Counted from the stretch's first letter, positions 9,137 to 17,301 are shown. The stretch is 22,217 bases of DNA from Bacillota bacterium (GCA_023396555.1 JAEWWC010000031.1:1-22217), one strand, 5' to 3'. Program-made: numbers and translations. Notes: a model not told the origin generated them from the letters alone.

Positions 9137-10541
9137 TTTCCTTCCCTTTCTTTGCGCGAACGATCAGAACAGCCGCCAGTCCGGCAACCACTACAGCACC
9201 GATGGCTAGCGATATCCACCACTGGCCTGCCTTCTCGGGCTCTTCCTCCGGCTCGTCTGCCTGGGGAATAACCGGCGTATTGATGTTGGTGGCGATCTCG
9301 ATTTCTTGAGTATACTCCTTGCCGTTCTCATCCTCGTAAATGAGCGTGATCATGCCTTTTGTCGACCCGTATTGGTCTGTACCCGTATACCCTTCGCTCA
9401 TGTCTTTAGTGCCCACAAACACATTCGTATCGCCCATCATGGAAGTGCCTGCCTCCAGATTTCCAATAAATGCGCTCGAGGACGGGATTAAGCCGGGCAC
9501 AGAAAGCTCACAGCGTACATTGAAAACCTTGCTGCGCCCCATATTCATCACCTGAACGGATAACGGAAATGTATCACCCGCATTGACTTCCTGAGGTATC
9601 TGCGGAGTATCCATCTCGACCCTGAGCGGCTGACTGATGATCACAGGGACAGTCCCCGAAGAAGTTAAGGCCGTGGCGTCGCTGTTATCGTACTGTATCG
9701 TCAGCGTTATGTTATATAGCTGCGGCACAATTTCCAGATCCGCTTTATATGTCAGCTCAATGCTGGTTTCCACACCCTTTCCCAGCTTGCTTATGTAAAC
9801 TGTGTCGCTGTCGTTCTCCGGCAATAGTCCGGGAGAATCGCACGACGCTGTGACCGTCATATTCTGAACGGATTTCTTTTCGCTGGTATTCTTCAGGGTG
9901 ATACTCACTGTAAACTCCTCTCCCGCCATAACGGTTTCAGGGCTGATGCTGTAACCACTGACGATCACTTTGGGCTGAGAGGTTGGCCTTTCCGGCTGAG
10001 GTGTGGGGGGTGTCGCATTCGGATCCTTGCCGTCGGTGATCGTGATGTATGTTGTAAACGTCTGCTGTACCGGACTTCCGTCGGGGGCTTGTGCCTGAAC
10101 ATCGATTACAACAGGATAGACGCCGTTATACCGCGCGGATACCAGCGGAAAATCAAAGCGTATCAGAAATGACGACACCGTGGCGCCGCCTGCCACCGAG
10201 TTGTCCTGACGACTTACCGCCTTTTGGTAGTTGCTGTACACAAAAGGCGAGGAAGCTGTATCCCCCAGATTCGGCGTGACGCTGATCGTATTATTCTTAA
10301 TATCGCCGCTTGAAATCAGCGGCAAAACCACTGTCGCCTTTCCGTCTTTTACAACCGGCGAGTAACCATCCTTATAAGCTTTATCCATCCCGTCAAAGAT
10401 GTGCTTGTTGTCAATCTCAAGACTCGTAATCGTCTCGGTTTGCGCCGGTGGCGACGGTTCCGCTTCTTCCTCCGCCAGCGCCGTCACAGGCATTATCAAT
10501 ATCAGCATCAAAGCTGCAAGTAGTATACTTATTTTTTTCAT
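9123..10541 (-). CDS. Secreted, membrane-anchored CARDB/COG1361-like protein of the ABC operon
   Basis: 472 residues. A clear signal peptide (1-23, MKKISILLAALM... to ALA) starts the protein. An N-terminal beta-rich domain (about 36-171) precedes a Pro-rich linker (172-190). Two CARDB/COG1361-like beta-sandwich repeats follow (about 191-303 and 304-420), each opening with the pattern 'V.AGEEFTVSITLKNTS' or 'VNAGDTFPLSVQVMNMG'. An acidic stalk and one C-terminal helix (441-462) lead to a basic tail, so almost the whole protein lies outside the membrane. The start (GGAGGACATAAA before ATG) overlaps the upstream ATPase stop as ATGA. Its place between an ATPase and an FtsX-like permease is where a MacA-type adaptor would stand, so an adaptor or substrate-capturing role is inferred. 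Fold assignment is moderately sure; function is not known. Confidence 0.75.
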   Translation of the reverse strand: MKKISILLAALMLILIMPVTALAEEEAEPSPPAQTETITSLEIDNKHIFDGMDKAYKDGYSPVVKDGKATVVLPLISSGDIKNNTISVTPNLGDTASSPFVYSNYQKAVSRQDNSVAGGATVSSFLIRFDFPLVSARYNGVYPVVIDVQAQAPDGSPVQQTFTTYITITDGKDPNATPPTPQPERPTSQPKVIVSGYSISPETVMAGEEFTVSITLKNTSEKKSVQNMTVTASCDSPGLLPENDSDTVYISKLGKGVETSIELTYKADLEIVPQLYNITLTIQYDNSDATALTSSGTVPVIISQPLRVEMDTPQIPQEVNAGDTFPLSVQVMNMGRSKVFNVRCELSVPGLIPSSSAFIGNLEAGTSMMGDTNVFVGTKDMSEGYTGTDQYGSTKGMITLIYEDENGKEYTQEIEIATNINTPVIPQADEPEEEPEKAGQWWISLAIGAVVVAGLAAVLIVRAKKGKENVDI

Positions 10542-11209
10542 TTTATGTCCTCCCGAATCTTTCCGTTGTCCAGTTGAATCGTTCTGTTAGTATCAAATTT
10601 GTTATCGCTGTCGCTGAACCAAAGCGTTGTGAAGTCTCCATAGCTAGCAGCCACGTTCATCGTTTCGATGATTTTATCAGAGTCCCTTTCCGACAAACGG
10701 GAAGTGACTTCATTCAGCAGCAGTAAGCGAGGCTTCGTTATCAGAGCCCGCGCAATGCAGGCCGTCCTTGTTTCATAGGTTGAGAGCAGCGCGGGCCGGG
10801 CCTGAGCCACATGCTGTATACCCAACATTTTGAGCAGATTGTCTGCCTCTTTCATTCGCCGGTCCCGCTTTATTCCCTGAACCATGAGCGGCAGCGATAT
10901 GTTTTCTGCAACGCTCATCGCTTCTATGAAACCGGATTCGCGCTGCATGATCCCGATATGCCGGTTTCTGAAGACTGCTGCTTTGTCATTGCCCAACTCA
11001 TGTACCGCCTGACCCAGAACAAAAACAGAGCCTGAGTTGGGCATATCCATGCCAGCGATGAGACGCATCAGCGTATCTTTGCCGCTGTTCGATCCGCCGC
11101 ATACCGTTACGCGCTCGTTCTCCCGAATGCAACAGCTGATGCCGTTTACCGCCCGCCAGTCGTCATGCGTCATAAAAACCACGTTCTTAAGGCTAATGAT
11201 GTCGCTCAT
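10538..11209 (-). CDS. Degenerate LolD/MacB-like ABC ATPase
   Basis: 223 residues, normal length for a LolD/MacB-type nucleotide-binding subunit, and the family is shown by VAENISLPL after the Q-loop. Key motifs are altered. Walker A reads GGSNSGKDT (38-46; expected GxxGxGKST), with Lys44 kept but Asn41 and Asp45 unusual. The Q-loop Gln89 is present (IMQRE). The signature is LSTYE (142-146) instead of LSGGQ. Walker B is LLLLNE (162-167), with Asn166 replacing the magnesium-binding Asp but Glu167 kept. The H-loop His is missing (WFSDSD, Asp200). The frame is intact and tightly coupled by ATGA overlaps at both ends, so this is a maintained gene rather than decay. It may be a weak ATPase, a nucleotide sensor, or the non-catalytic half of a heterodimer with the canonical ATPase upstream. 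That last idea is inference. Confidence 0.85.
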   Translation of the reverse strand: MSDIISLKNVVFMTHDDWRAVNGISCCIRENERVTVCGGSNSGKDTLMRLIAGMDMPNSGSVFVLGQAVHELGNDKAAVFRNRHIGIMQRESGFIEAMSVAENISLPLMVQGIKRDRRMKEADNLLKMLGIQHVAQARPALLSTYETRTACIARALITKPRLLLLNEVTSRLSERDSDKIIETMNVAASYGDFTTLWFSDSDNKFDTNRTIQLDNGKIREDIK

Positions 11210-11850
11210 GATCTCACCACTGATAAAACGCCCGCATCCATTTCACAAACGGTATCGCACAGCTCATCGATATCAACCTGATTATGGCTGGCGAGCAGCA
11301 CCGTCTTCCCCTGAACTTTGAGCCCTTTGATCAACTCGCGCATCTGGGCGGCTCCGTGTTTATCAAGGCCGTTGAACGGTTCATCCAGTATCAGTATCGA
11401 CGGGTCCTCCATGATGGCCTGAGCGATTCCGAGACGCTGCCGCATACCGAGGGAGTATTTGCTGACGGGCTTTTTCATCGCCGGATCCAGCCCGACCCGT
11501 CGGATGGTCTCCCGGATTATCTCATTGGAAACTTTTCGTTTGAGCGAAGCGAGTATTTGCAGGTTCTTCATCCCTGTCAGCCCGGGCAGAAACCCCGGCG
11601 TTTCTATGATGATGCCGATGTCCTGAGGGAAATCGCAGTCCTTCCCTACCTGCCTGCAGTTTACAATTATCCGGCCTTCCGTCGGCAGGAGGAAACCGCA
11701 TATGCATTTCATCAGTACCGTCTTGCCGCTGCCGTTATTGCCCACTATGCCATGGATACGTCCTTCTGCAAAGTCGTGGGATACATTCTGCAAAACGGTC
11801 TCCTCTCCAAATCTCTTCGTAACGTTCTTTACGCTGATTGAGACGTTCAT
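11206..11850 (-). CDS. ABC transporter ATP-binding protein, BcrA/LanF-like
   Basis: 214 residues, a short ABC-2-type ATPase that energises export. All catalytic motifs are present: Walker A GNNGSGKT (37-44), signature YSLGMRQR (132-139), Walker B LILDEP (153-158) and H-loop ASHN (His189). The Q-loop position holds Glu83 in IIIETPGFLPGLTG, the E-loop variant typical of lantibiotic-immunity LanF proteins and their BcrA-like relatives. It is preceded by a good ribosome site (GGAGAATGGAGA) 42 bases after the permease gene, and overlaps the next ATPase gene as ATGA. It should drive the two ABC-2-type permeases encoded just upstream. An antimicrobial-peptide resistance role is suggested by the family, not proven. 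Confidence 0.92.
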   Translation of the reverse strand: MNVSISVKNVTKRFGEETVLQNVSHDFAEGRIHGIVGNNGSGKTVLMKCICGFLLPTEGRIIVNCRQVGKDCDFPQDIGIIIETPGFLPGLTGMKNLQILASLKRKVSNEIIRETIRRVGLDPAMKKPVSKYSLGMRQRLGIAQAIMEDPSILILDEPFNGLDKHGAAQMRELIKGLKVQGKTVLLASHNQVDIDELCDTVCEMDAGVLSVVRS

Positions 11851-11892
11851 TCTCCATTCTCCTGTTCACTTCGCTGCGGCCTGATGGCAGCG

Positions 11893-12789
11893 CTATCCTT
11901 CTGTCCCCATAAAGTTGAAGTTATACCGGCGTACCGACCGTAAGGCGACTATAAAGCATGCCAAGATCAAAATGCCGAATATCATATATGTCTGCCAAAG
12001 CCTCGGGAGCAAATCGTAACCGAAGTTATGCATGTGGTAGGTCGCCTGGTTCAGCGGCGACAGCCATCCAAAAGCCACATTGGCTTTATACATCAGCCGC
12101 TCGGGCAGCTGAAGCACAGAGTTGATCAGTTCGGGATTCAGCACCAACCCGATAAGGCTGAATATGAACACGCTGACCGCACCGGCCCGCTGACCTTTGC
12201 TGATGTTAAATATCAGCATGATGAACGCCATCAGCAGCGAGTAGAACAGCATCAGCAGAAGTATCGTCGCCATGCATTCATATGGCGTGCTCATCTCCAT
12301 TGTCTTGACCTCGGAGGGCAGCAACAGTGCATTGCCTGCGCCCGAGTAACCAAGTATCGCTGCCGTTGCGCTCCACATGTTGCCGATAAAAGAATTGCTC
12401 ATGCAGACGAGCGATGTCGAAGCCAGTATGAACACCATATACAGGCCCGTCGTCATGGTGATATAGAGCATCTGCCCGGCCAGCCAGGTCTTGCGGTCTA
12501 TGCGCAGCAGGTAAAGCGGTGTGCCCGTGGTGATAAACGGCATATCCGCGAAGAGCAATATCAGCAGCAGGGATGAAAGCAGCACCGAGTTCCCGTCCTC
12601 AAACGTCCATACGAACGCTTCAACGATCTGCATGGTGGTTTTGTACTCCTTCGCAAACTTGACCACCTTGTCGGACAGCAGGAAGCATAGTATAAACGCC
12701 AGTGCGAATGTGATGATGATTCGCGGATTTCTGCGCCAGCTGCGAAAATTATAGGCGGCTACAGAAAACATCTGCCTGATTCTAAACAT
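11893..12789 (-). CDS. ABC-2-type transporter permease (second of pair)
   Basis: 298 residues, very hydrophobic. Six membrane segments can be read, the first after a basic N-terminus (RSWRRNPRIIITFALAF). A longer extracytoplasmic loop follows segment 1, and the protein ends RSVRRYNFNFMGTEG. It has the general layout of ABC-2 permeases such as LanE/LanG or BcrB, with low sequence conservation as is usual. The start overlaps the end of the preceding permease gene by 8 bases, so the two are probably made together and form a heterodimer served by the ATPase at 11206-11850. Substrate unknown. Confidence 0.82.
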   Translation of the reverse strand: MFRIRQMFSVAAYNFRSWRRNPRIIITFALAFILCFLLSDKVVKFAKEYKTTMQIVEAFVWTFEDGNSVLLSSLLLILLFADMPFITTGTPLYLLRIDRKTWLAGQMLYITMTTGLYMVFILASTSLVCMSNSFIGNMWSATAAILGYSGAGNALLLPSEVKTMEMSTPYECMATILLLMLFYSLLMAFIMLIFNISKGQRAGAVSVFIFSLIGLVLNPELINSVLQLPERLMYKANVAFGWLSPLNQATYHMHNFGYDLLPRLWQTYMIFGILILACFIVALRSVRRYNFNFMGTEG

Positions 12790-13540
12790 TCCCCAGCCTC
12801 CTTTTCGCCGTCATGCCGAACAGCAGGCTGATGACGGCGGACAGTATCAGCAGCTGTATCCAGACCCCCAGATTCTGCAGCACCCACGGCTCGGACATGG
12901 CCAGCCATTCCTTGGGATAAAGCACATAGAAATCTGCAAAGTAGCGTTCATGCATTATAATGAGCACATAATACAGTACAAACGGTGAGGCGTAGGCCAT
13001 ATAGCGGCTCATGGTCATGGAGGCTACCGTAAAGCCCGTCAGCGACCAGAACGCGCCTGAGAGAAAAAGCGTCAGCGCTTTGGTGAGAATCTCTGCGAAA
13101 TACGGCTGCGCTGTTTCATCCGGCTTGAGCGCAGCTTCCATTGGTGTGAATACCAACGCGGAAATACCGTAGGCAATGAACAACCCTGTTATGAGCACGA
13201 GCCCGCCTGACAAGCCGCTGGCCAAAATCTTGCCTTTAATATAGGCCGAAACGCCCGACCGGGGCAGGTATTGCTTGATAAAGCCGCTCTTGATATCATC
13301 CACAAACGCTGCCGCAAACGGAAGCGTGCACAGTATCGGCAGTACCAGCGTCACATCGTCCGACGTCAACGCAGACAGTATTAATTCCGCATGAAATCCG
13401 TTGCCCAGCACTCCCTGGATAGCGGTGATGGCGTTGATGGACCCGACAGCTAACATCAGCACCATTCCCGCTGTTCCAAATAAGAAACCCTTGGCGCTTA
13501 AGGCGCGTTTTATATCTGAAGAAACCGAGTATGTTATCAT
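12782..13540 (-). CDS. ABC-2-type transporter permease (first of pair)
   Basis: 252 residues with about six membrane segments: FGTAGMVLMLAVG, VLPILCTLPFAAAF, a pair around GLVLITGLFIAYG, LTLFLSGAFWSL, FVLYYVLIIM and a last helix LLILSAVISLLFG. The cytoplasmic loop DDIKSGFIKQYLPRSGVSAYIKGK after segment 2 is typical of ABC-2 permeases, where it contacts the ATPase. It starts 110 bases after the lipoprotein gene, with a weak AGGTAATTG ribosome site and a hairpin in the gap. Length and topology fit a LanE/LanG-like subunit. It works with the second permease and the canonical ATPase. Confidence 0.82.
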   Translation of the reverse strand: MITYSVSSDIKRALSAKGFLFGTAGMVLMLAVGSINAITAIQGVLGNGFHAELILSALTSDDVTLVLPILCTLPFAAAFVDDIKSGFIKQYLPRSGVSAYIKGKILASGLSGGLVLITGLFIAYGISALVFTPMEAALKPDETAQPYFAEILTKALTLFLSGAFWSLTGFTVASMTMSRYMAYASPFVLYYVLIIMHERYFADFYVLYPKEWLAMSEPWVLQNLGVWIQLLILSAVISLLFGMTAKRRLGNV

Positions 13541-13595
13541 TCAATTACCTGCTTATATAGACAAAGCTGCTTTTATTTAAAAAAGAGTGGAAGAA

Positions 13596-13639
13596 AGCAG
13601 GCAGCGACTTTTACTCTGCGTTTTAACCGTCTGCCTGCT
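13596..13639 (-). terminator. Attenuator or intercistronic terminator hairpin
   Basis: On the minus strand AGCAGGCAG pairs perfectly with CTGCCTGCT (9 bp, 26-base loop), followed by a pyrimidine-rich run ending in TTTTTT. It lies just after the lipoprotein stop (13650) and before the first permease (13540). It could let part of the transcripts end after the lipoprotein, or protect its mRNA 3' end. The T-run is not immediately adjacent, so full termination is doubtful. Confidence 0.5.
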
Positions 13640-13649
13640 CAAAATTGCG

Positions 13650-15143
13650 TTAATATCCCAGGCTTCTGTTAATCACACTGCCATCGATCGCGTTGATGGT
13701 CAGTATCGGAATCGGCCCATCACTGAACTCTCTCGTTTGGCCATTCTGTTCAATAATTTGAGTTGTCGTACCGAAGAAATCCCACACGGGTATAAGTAGC
13801 CCCGAATCTCGCTTGTTCTCTTCTGTGATTCTAGTCAGACCAAACTCGATATGATCTACTTTAATGTCCACAGCCTTGAGGTTTGGGCTGCCTTCGGCAT
13901 ACCCATCCCAGGCGTGAACCGCCATGGACATCGTTTCAAAAACATCTGTTACATCGTCAAAGGATATAAGATTGGCATTCTGGGTGACAGTGTCGCTCAC
14001 TGCATACGGTGAACGCCAGGTGAAGCCCACAAAACCGGAATCATCGATCGCAAATGTCATGTCTTCATATCCCCACGGAGCGGACTGAGCATCATCCTCA
14101 ACCTTCATGCAATCATACACGGTGTAGGTCACGGGGACATTCTCAACGCTGCGCGAATAGCGAAGGAACCAGACGCATTTTCGCGGATTGACATATTCCG
14201 ACCCATCCACAGTCATTTCGTAACTGCCGCCATACATCTTATCTGCCGAATAGCATACCATGTTTTCCACGCCCAGCGCACTTATCAACGCCTTGGCCTT
14301 AGCTTTCGCGTCCTCCTGCGAAATTGTCACATCCGGAATACTATCGATGTTCTCTATGCCGGTATAAGAGTTCTGCTCGACACCTTCCCTTGTCCAAAAA
14401 TAACCCATGTCTTTTGAGAAACCGTTTTTTTCAGAGGTGTAGTTAACCATATTAAGGGGGCTATCGGTGTAATTGTAAACGTTCAAGCTTTCATACCCGC
14501 CCTGGTCGGATTGAGCCAGCGCGTAAAGTTTGGTCCCCGTACCATAGTCAGTTTCCATGCTCAAGGGTTCTAGTTGACCTGTGCTCGGAATGCGCTCGCT
14601 TGTATCGGGGGCTGTTGCGAGTTGTTCCTGCAATTGCTCAAGCATTGCATCCTTGAAGGCTTCACCGCGTTTTTTTCCGCCATTGCTTTTATCCGATGTG
14701 TCATCGAAATTTGCCGCCTCGAGTTCTAGTATCTGTTGCTGAATTTCACTATTCGTCAGCTTGAAATCGTCACCGGAGAATGCCTCCCCTTTCATGAGTG
14801 TATCCATAAGCACATCCACTTGTGCTTGAGTAAATTCACCCTTGCCGACCCTTTGTACCGAAACGCCGGGGACATCAGGGATCTGTACATCGGCGTTCAC
14901 ATGAATGCTCACCTTTCCCTTTGCATCCACCAGCTCCGCCGAATATGTATCCGGCGCGTACACTTTTTCGGCGATCATGCTGCCTTGCGCCTGCGTCTCT
15001 TCGGCTGTTTGAGTTTCCGTCGCCTTGTCGATCATTTCATCAAGGCTTTTGCCGACAACTATATTCTTATCGGGTGTGGCCTGGCATGCAGCCATGCTCA
15101 TCAGCAGCAGAACCGCCACAGAGACCATAATGGTTTTTTTCAT
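13650..15143 (-). CDS. Extracytoplasmic lipoprotein, DUF6034-like, of the ABC/TCS locus
   Basis: 497 residues from the ATG at 15143. This start is preferred to an upstream ATG at 15173 because GGAGAGG sits 8 bases before it and the signal peptide then begins at once (MKKTIMVSVAVLLLMSMAAC). Cys20 would be lipid-modified. The mature part resembles the DUF6034 family as I remember it (VSIHVNADVQIPDVPGVSVQR, FTQAQVDVLM, SEIQQQILELE). No catalytic motif is visible. Lipoproteins beside a sensor kinase and an ABC exporter often bind the substrate or modulate the sensor, and that is inferred here. A predicted promoter with a regulator-type direct repeat stands immediately upstream, so this gene probably opens the transporter operon. 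Confidence 0.8.
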   Translation of the reverse strand: MKKTIMVSVAVLLLMSMAACQATPDKNIVVGKSLDEMIDKATETQTAEETQAQGSMIAEKVYAPDTYSAELVDAKGKVSIHVNADVQIPDVPGVSVQRVGKGEFTQAQVDVLMDTLMKGEAFSGDDFKLTNSEIQQQILELEAANFDDTSDKSNGGKKRGEAFKDAMLEQLQEQLATAPDTSERIPSTGQLEPLSMETDYGTGTKLYALAQSDQGGYESLNVYNYTDSPLNMVNYTSEKNGFSKDMGYFWTREGVEQNSYTGIENIDSIPDVTISQEDAKAKAKALISALGVENMVCYSADKMYGGSYEMTVDGSEYVNPRKCVWFLRYSRSVENVPVTYTVYDCMKVEDDAQSAPWGYEDMTFAIDDSGFVGFTWRSPYAVSDTVTQNANLISFDDVTDVFETMSMAVHAWDGYAEGSPNLKAVDIKVDHIEFGLTRITEENKRDSGLLIPVWDFFGTTTQIIEQNGQTREFSDGPIPILTINAIDGSVINRSLGY

Positions 15144-15181
15144 GCTGTGTACCTCTCCATTTCTTGATTTCATTTAATCTT

Positions 15182-15229
15182 GCTATAGATGAGAAAAAAA
15201 GAAATCATGAAGATGTAATTCATTTGTAA
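15182..15229 (-). promoter_or_regulatory. Regulator-type direct repeat plus promoter before the lipoprotein gene
   Basis: On the minus strand TTACAAATGA (15229-15220) and TTACATCTTC (15218-15209) repeat with an 11-bp period, and TATAGC (15187-15182) could be the -10. No good -35 exists; the second half-site touches its position, as in activator-dependent PhoB/OmpR promoters. The operator overlaps the sensor-kinase stop codon. It matches the repeat upstream of the response-regulator gene. Confidence 0.55.
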
Positions 15230-16599
15230 ACGGGAAAAATGACGTTGACCGTCGTCCCTTTCCCGACGGTACTTTTTACAGTTATTTTCGCTCCATGCGC
15301 TGCAGCAATCCTTTGAACCAGCGCAAGCCCGAGCCCAGAGCCGCCTGATTTCCTGCTGCGGGATTTATCAACTCTGTAGAAAGGTTCAAAAATTCGCGCT
15401 ATTTCTTCTTTCGGTATACCCGCCCCGGTATCAGCAACCGTGATGGTGCTGCCTTCCGCCCACAAGTCAATGGTTTGTCCCTCTTTGGAGGCTTTAGCGG
15501 CGTTATCGACAAGATTGATCAAAAGGCTTTGCATCAAGTCAAAATCCATTGGGAGCGTATCGATACCGCATGAAATATGCAGAGTGATCTTGCGCTTGCT
15601 GAGCGCTTCAGTCACACTGTTTTTCACGGACTCCAGCAGTTCTGAGACGGAGGTTTCCTGCAAATCAATGTTCTCCTCAAGCGTGATCAGGTGCAGCATC
15701 TTCTGCGTCAGCCTTTCCAGCCTTCTGCACTCGTCCAGAATATGCGACAGTGAATTCTGGACGGCATCTTCCGGCAACTTCGTGTACAGAAGAGTCTCCG
15801 AATGCCCGATCACCGATGTCAGCGGCGTTTTAAATTCGTGCGTCAAGCCGCCCATGAAAAGCTGTTGTCTGTGAGCATTTTCATTCAGTCCATCTATATG
15901 GGATTGCACGGCCTCAGCCATGACATTGAAATCCTGAGCCAACACACCCACCTCGTCGGCATTTTGGCTAATGGGCGCGCGTTCGCAGTATTCGCCTTTT
16001 GCTATACGCCGCGCCGACAGCCCCAGTGTTTTAAGCGGCCTGATCGCGTATCGCACCAGAACAATGATCAAAGCCATGCCCACAACAATGCAGAGCAGGC
16101 TGGCAGCCCCAAGCTGGATGATCATTTTATCAATGCTGTTATAGATGTAAGTAAGGTCAGTGACGGTGTATATTGAATAATCGTCGAAACGAATATTGAT
16201 CCTGCTGCCCGCTACGAGTATTTTGACCCCATCGGATGTGCCGATACGATATTGTTGACCGACCGTTTCGCCGAGCGGTAAAATCACTTCAGGCTGAATC
16301 TCTATGTCCGAGTAGACTGTATCGTCTTCCATGACCAATACCGATGTATTTGACGCCAGCTGAGAAAACCAATACTTAGCGAGCGAATGTTTAGCCACAG
16401 GTGACATATCGTCTTTGCCATAATATCCTATCATTCCCTGAAAGGAATTCTGGAGGCTGGTTTGCTCAGCCAGCGCGCTGTCGATTGTCAGCTGAAGTAT
16501 ATTGTTCTTTGAGATGATGATGAGCAAGGTGCTGCATAGCCCGACGACCAGCAACAGTACGGAAATACAGATCAGCGATATCTTCAGCCACAGCTTCAT
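15220..16599 (-). CDS. Sensor histidine kinase
   Basis: 459 residues with a classic membrane kinase layout. There are two membrane helices (5-30 and about 160-186) around a 130-residue extracytoplasmic sensor domain. A HAMP domain follows (187-240), then HisKA with phospho-acceptor His254 in GGLTHEFKTPL, then HATPase_c with N-box NLVDN (362-366), G1 DTGAGIP (390-396), F-box IFEPFYRVD and G2 GGSGLGLAL (419-427). All catalytic residues are present. The large sensor domain distinguishes it from the small intramembrane-sensing BceS type. Its start overlaps the regulator stop as ATGA, with GGAGG 4 bases before the ATG. It should phosphorylate the regulator encoded upstream. Signal unknown, possibly an envelope-active peptide or the lipoprotein state. 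Confidence 0.95.
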   Translation of the reverse strand: MKLWLKISLICISVLLLVVGLCSTLLIIISKNNILQLTIDSALAEQTSLQNSFQGMIGYYGKDDMSPVAKHSLAKYWFSQLASNTSVLVMEDDTVYSDIEIQPEVILPLGETVGQQYRIGTSDGVKILVAGSRINIRFDDYSIYTVTDLTYIYNSIDKMIIQLGAASLLCIVVGMALIIVLVRYAIRPLKTLGLSARRIAKGEYCERAPISQNADEVGVLAQDFNVMAEAVQSHIDGLNENAHRQQLFMGGLTHEFKTPLTSVIGHSETLLYTKLPEDAVQNSLSHILDECRRLERLTQKMLHLITLEENIDLQETSVSELLESVKNSVTEALSKRKITLHISCGIDTLPMDFDLMQSLLINLVDNAAKASKEGQTIDLWAEGSTITVADTGAGIPKEEIARIFEPFYRVDKSRSRKSGGSGLGLALVQRIAAAHGAKITVKSTVGKGTTVNVIFPVYK

Positions 16600-17258
16600 A
16601 CATCCTCCAGACGGTAGCCGATTTTGGATGCGGATCTGATCTCATCATGCAGATTGAGTTTTTTACGGAGCTGCGCGATATGGACATCCACGGTCCTCGT
16701 TCCGCCTACAAAATCCACACCCCAAATTTCATTGAGAAGGCGTTCACGGGGAATCGTTCTGTTCTTGTACTTAACCAGCATAACAAAAAGGTCAAACTCC
16801 AGAGGCTTTAAGAAAATTTCTTCACCGGACCGCATGACGCTGTGATCGTCTAAATCGACGGTGATATCTTTATAGTGCAAAACGACATTTAGCTTTCCCG
16901 TTCGCTCCAATATTTTTTCAATGCGCACCAGCAGCTCCAGCATCTCGAAGGGCTTGACGATATAGTCTTCCGCTCCACCTCTCAGGCCCTGTATCTTGGA
17001 TGCCACGTCTGCTTTTGCAGTTAGGAAAATGATAGGGATGTTGTATTTCTTAATCCGTTCCATCAGTTCAAAGCCGTCAATGCCCGGCAGCATGACATCC
17101 AACAATATTAGATCAAACGAGCGGTCAGGTTCAAGCAGCTCTTCCGCATCGATGCCATTTGATAAGACAGCATACTCATATCCCGTATATTGAAGGTTTA
17201 TCGCAATCAAATCAGATATGGCTTTATCATCTTCCACCACAAGTATTTTTGCAGACAT
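16596..17258 (-). CDS. OmpR/PhoB-family response regulator
   Basis: 220 residues. The receiver domain (1-115) shows the acidic pair Asp10/Asp11, phospho-acceptor Asp54 in LILLDVMLPG, Thr80 and Lys102 in VKPFE. The C-terminal winged-helix domain (about 125-220) has LKPLEFDLFVMLV and the recognition helix region GTRTVDVHIAQLRKKL, and ends IGYRLEDV. ATG 17258 follows GGAGGTGAAAGC. OmpR-type regulators bind tandem direct repeats about 10-11 bp apart, and such repeats precede this gene and the lipoprotein gene. Autoregulation plus control of the ABC operon is therefore likely. Confidence 0.95.
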   Translation of the reverse strand: MSAKILVVEDDKAISDLIAINLQYTGYEYAVLSNGIDAEELLEPDRSFDLILLDVMLPGIDGFELMERIKKYNIPIIFLTAKADVASKIQGLRGGAEDYIVKPFEMLELLVRIEKILERTGKLNVVLHYKDITVDLDDHSVMRSGEEIFLKPLEFDLFVMLVKYKNRTIPRERLLNEIWGVDFVGGTRTVDVHIAQLRKKLNLHDEIRSASKIGYRLEDV

Positions 17259-17301
17259 GCTTTCACCTCCAAGAAACGATTATTGCATATCTATTAATTT
17301 T

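Noticed and set aside
12028..12576. 182-codon plus-strand frame with many His and Gln residues
   Set aside because: It lies antisense to a clear ABC-2 permease gene, and its composition is typical of the reverse complement of hydrophobic codons.
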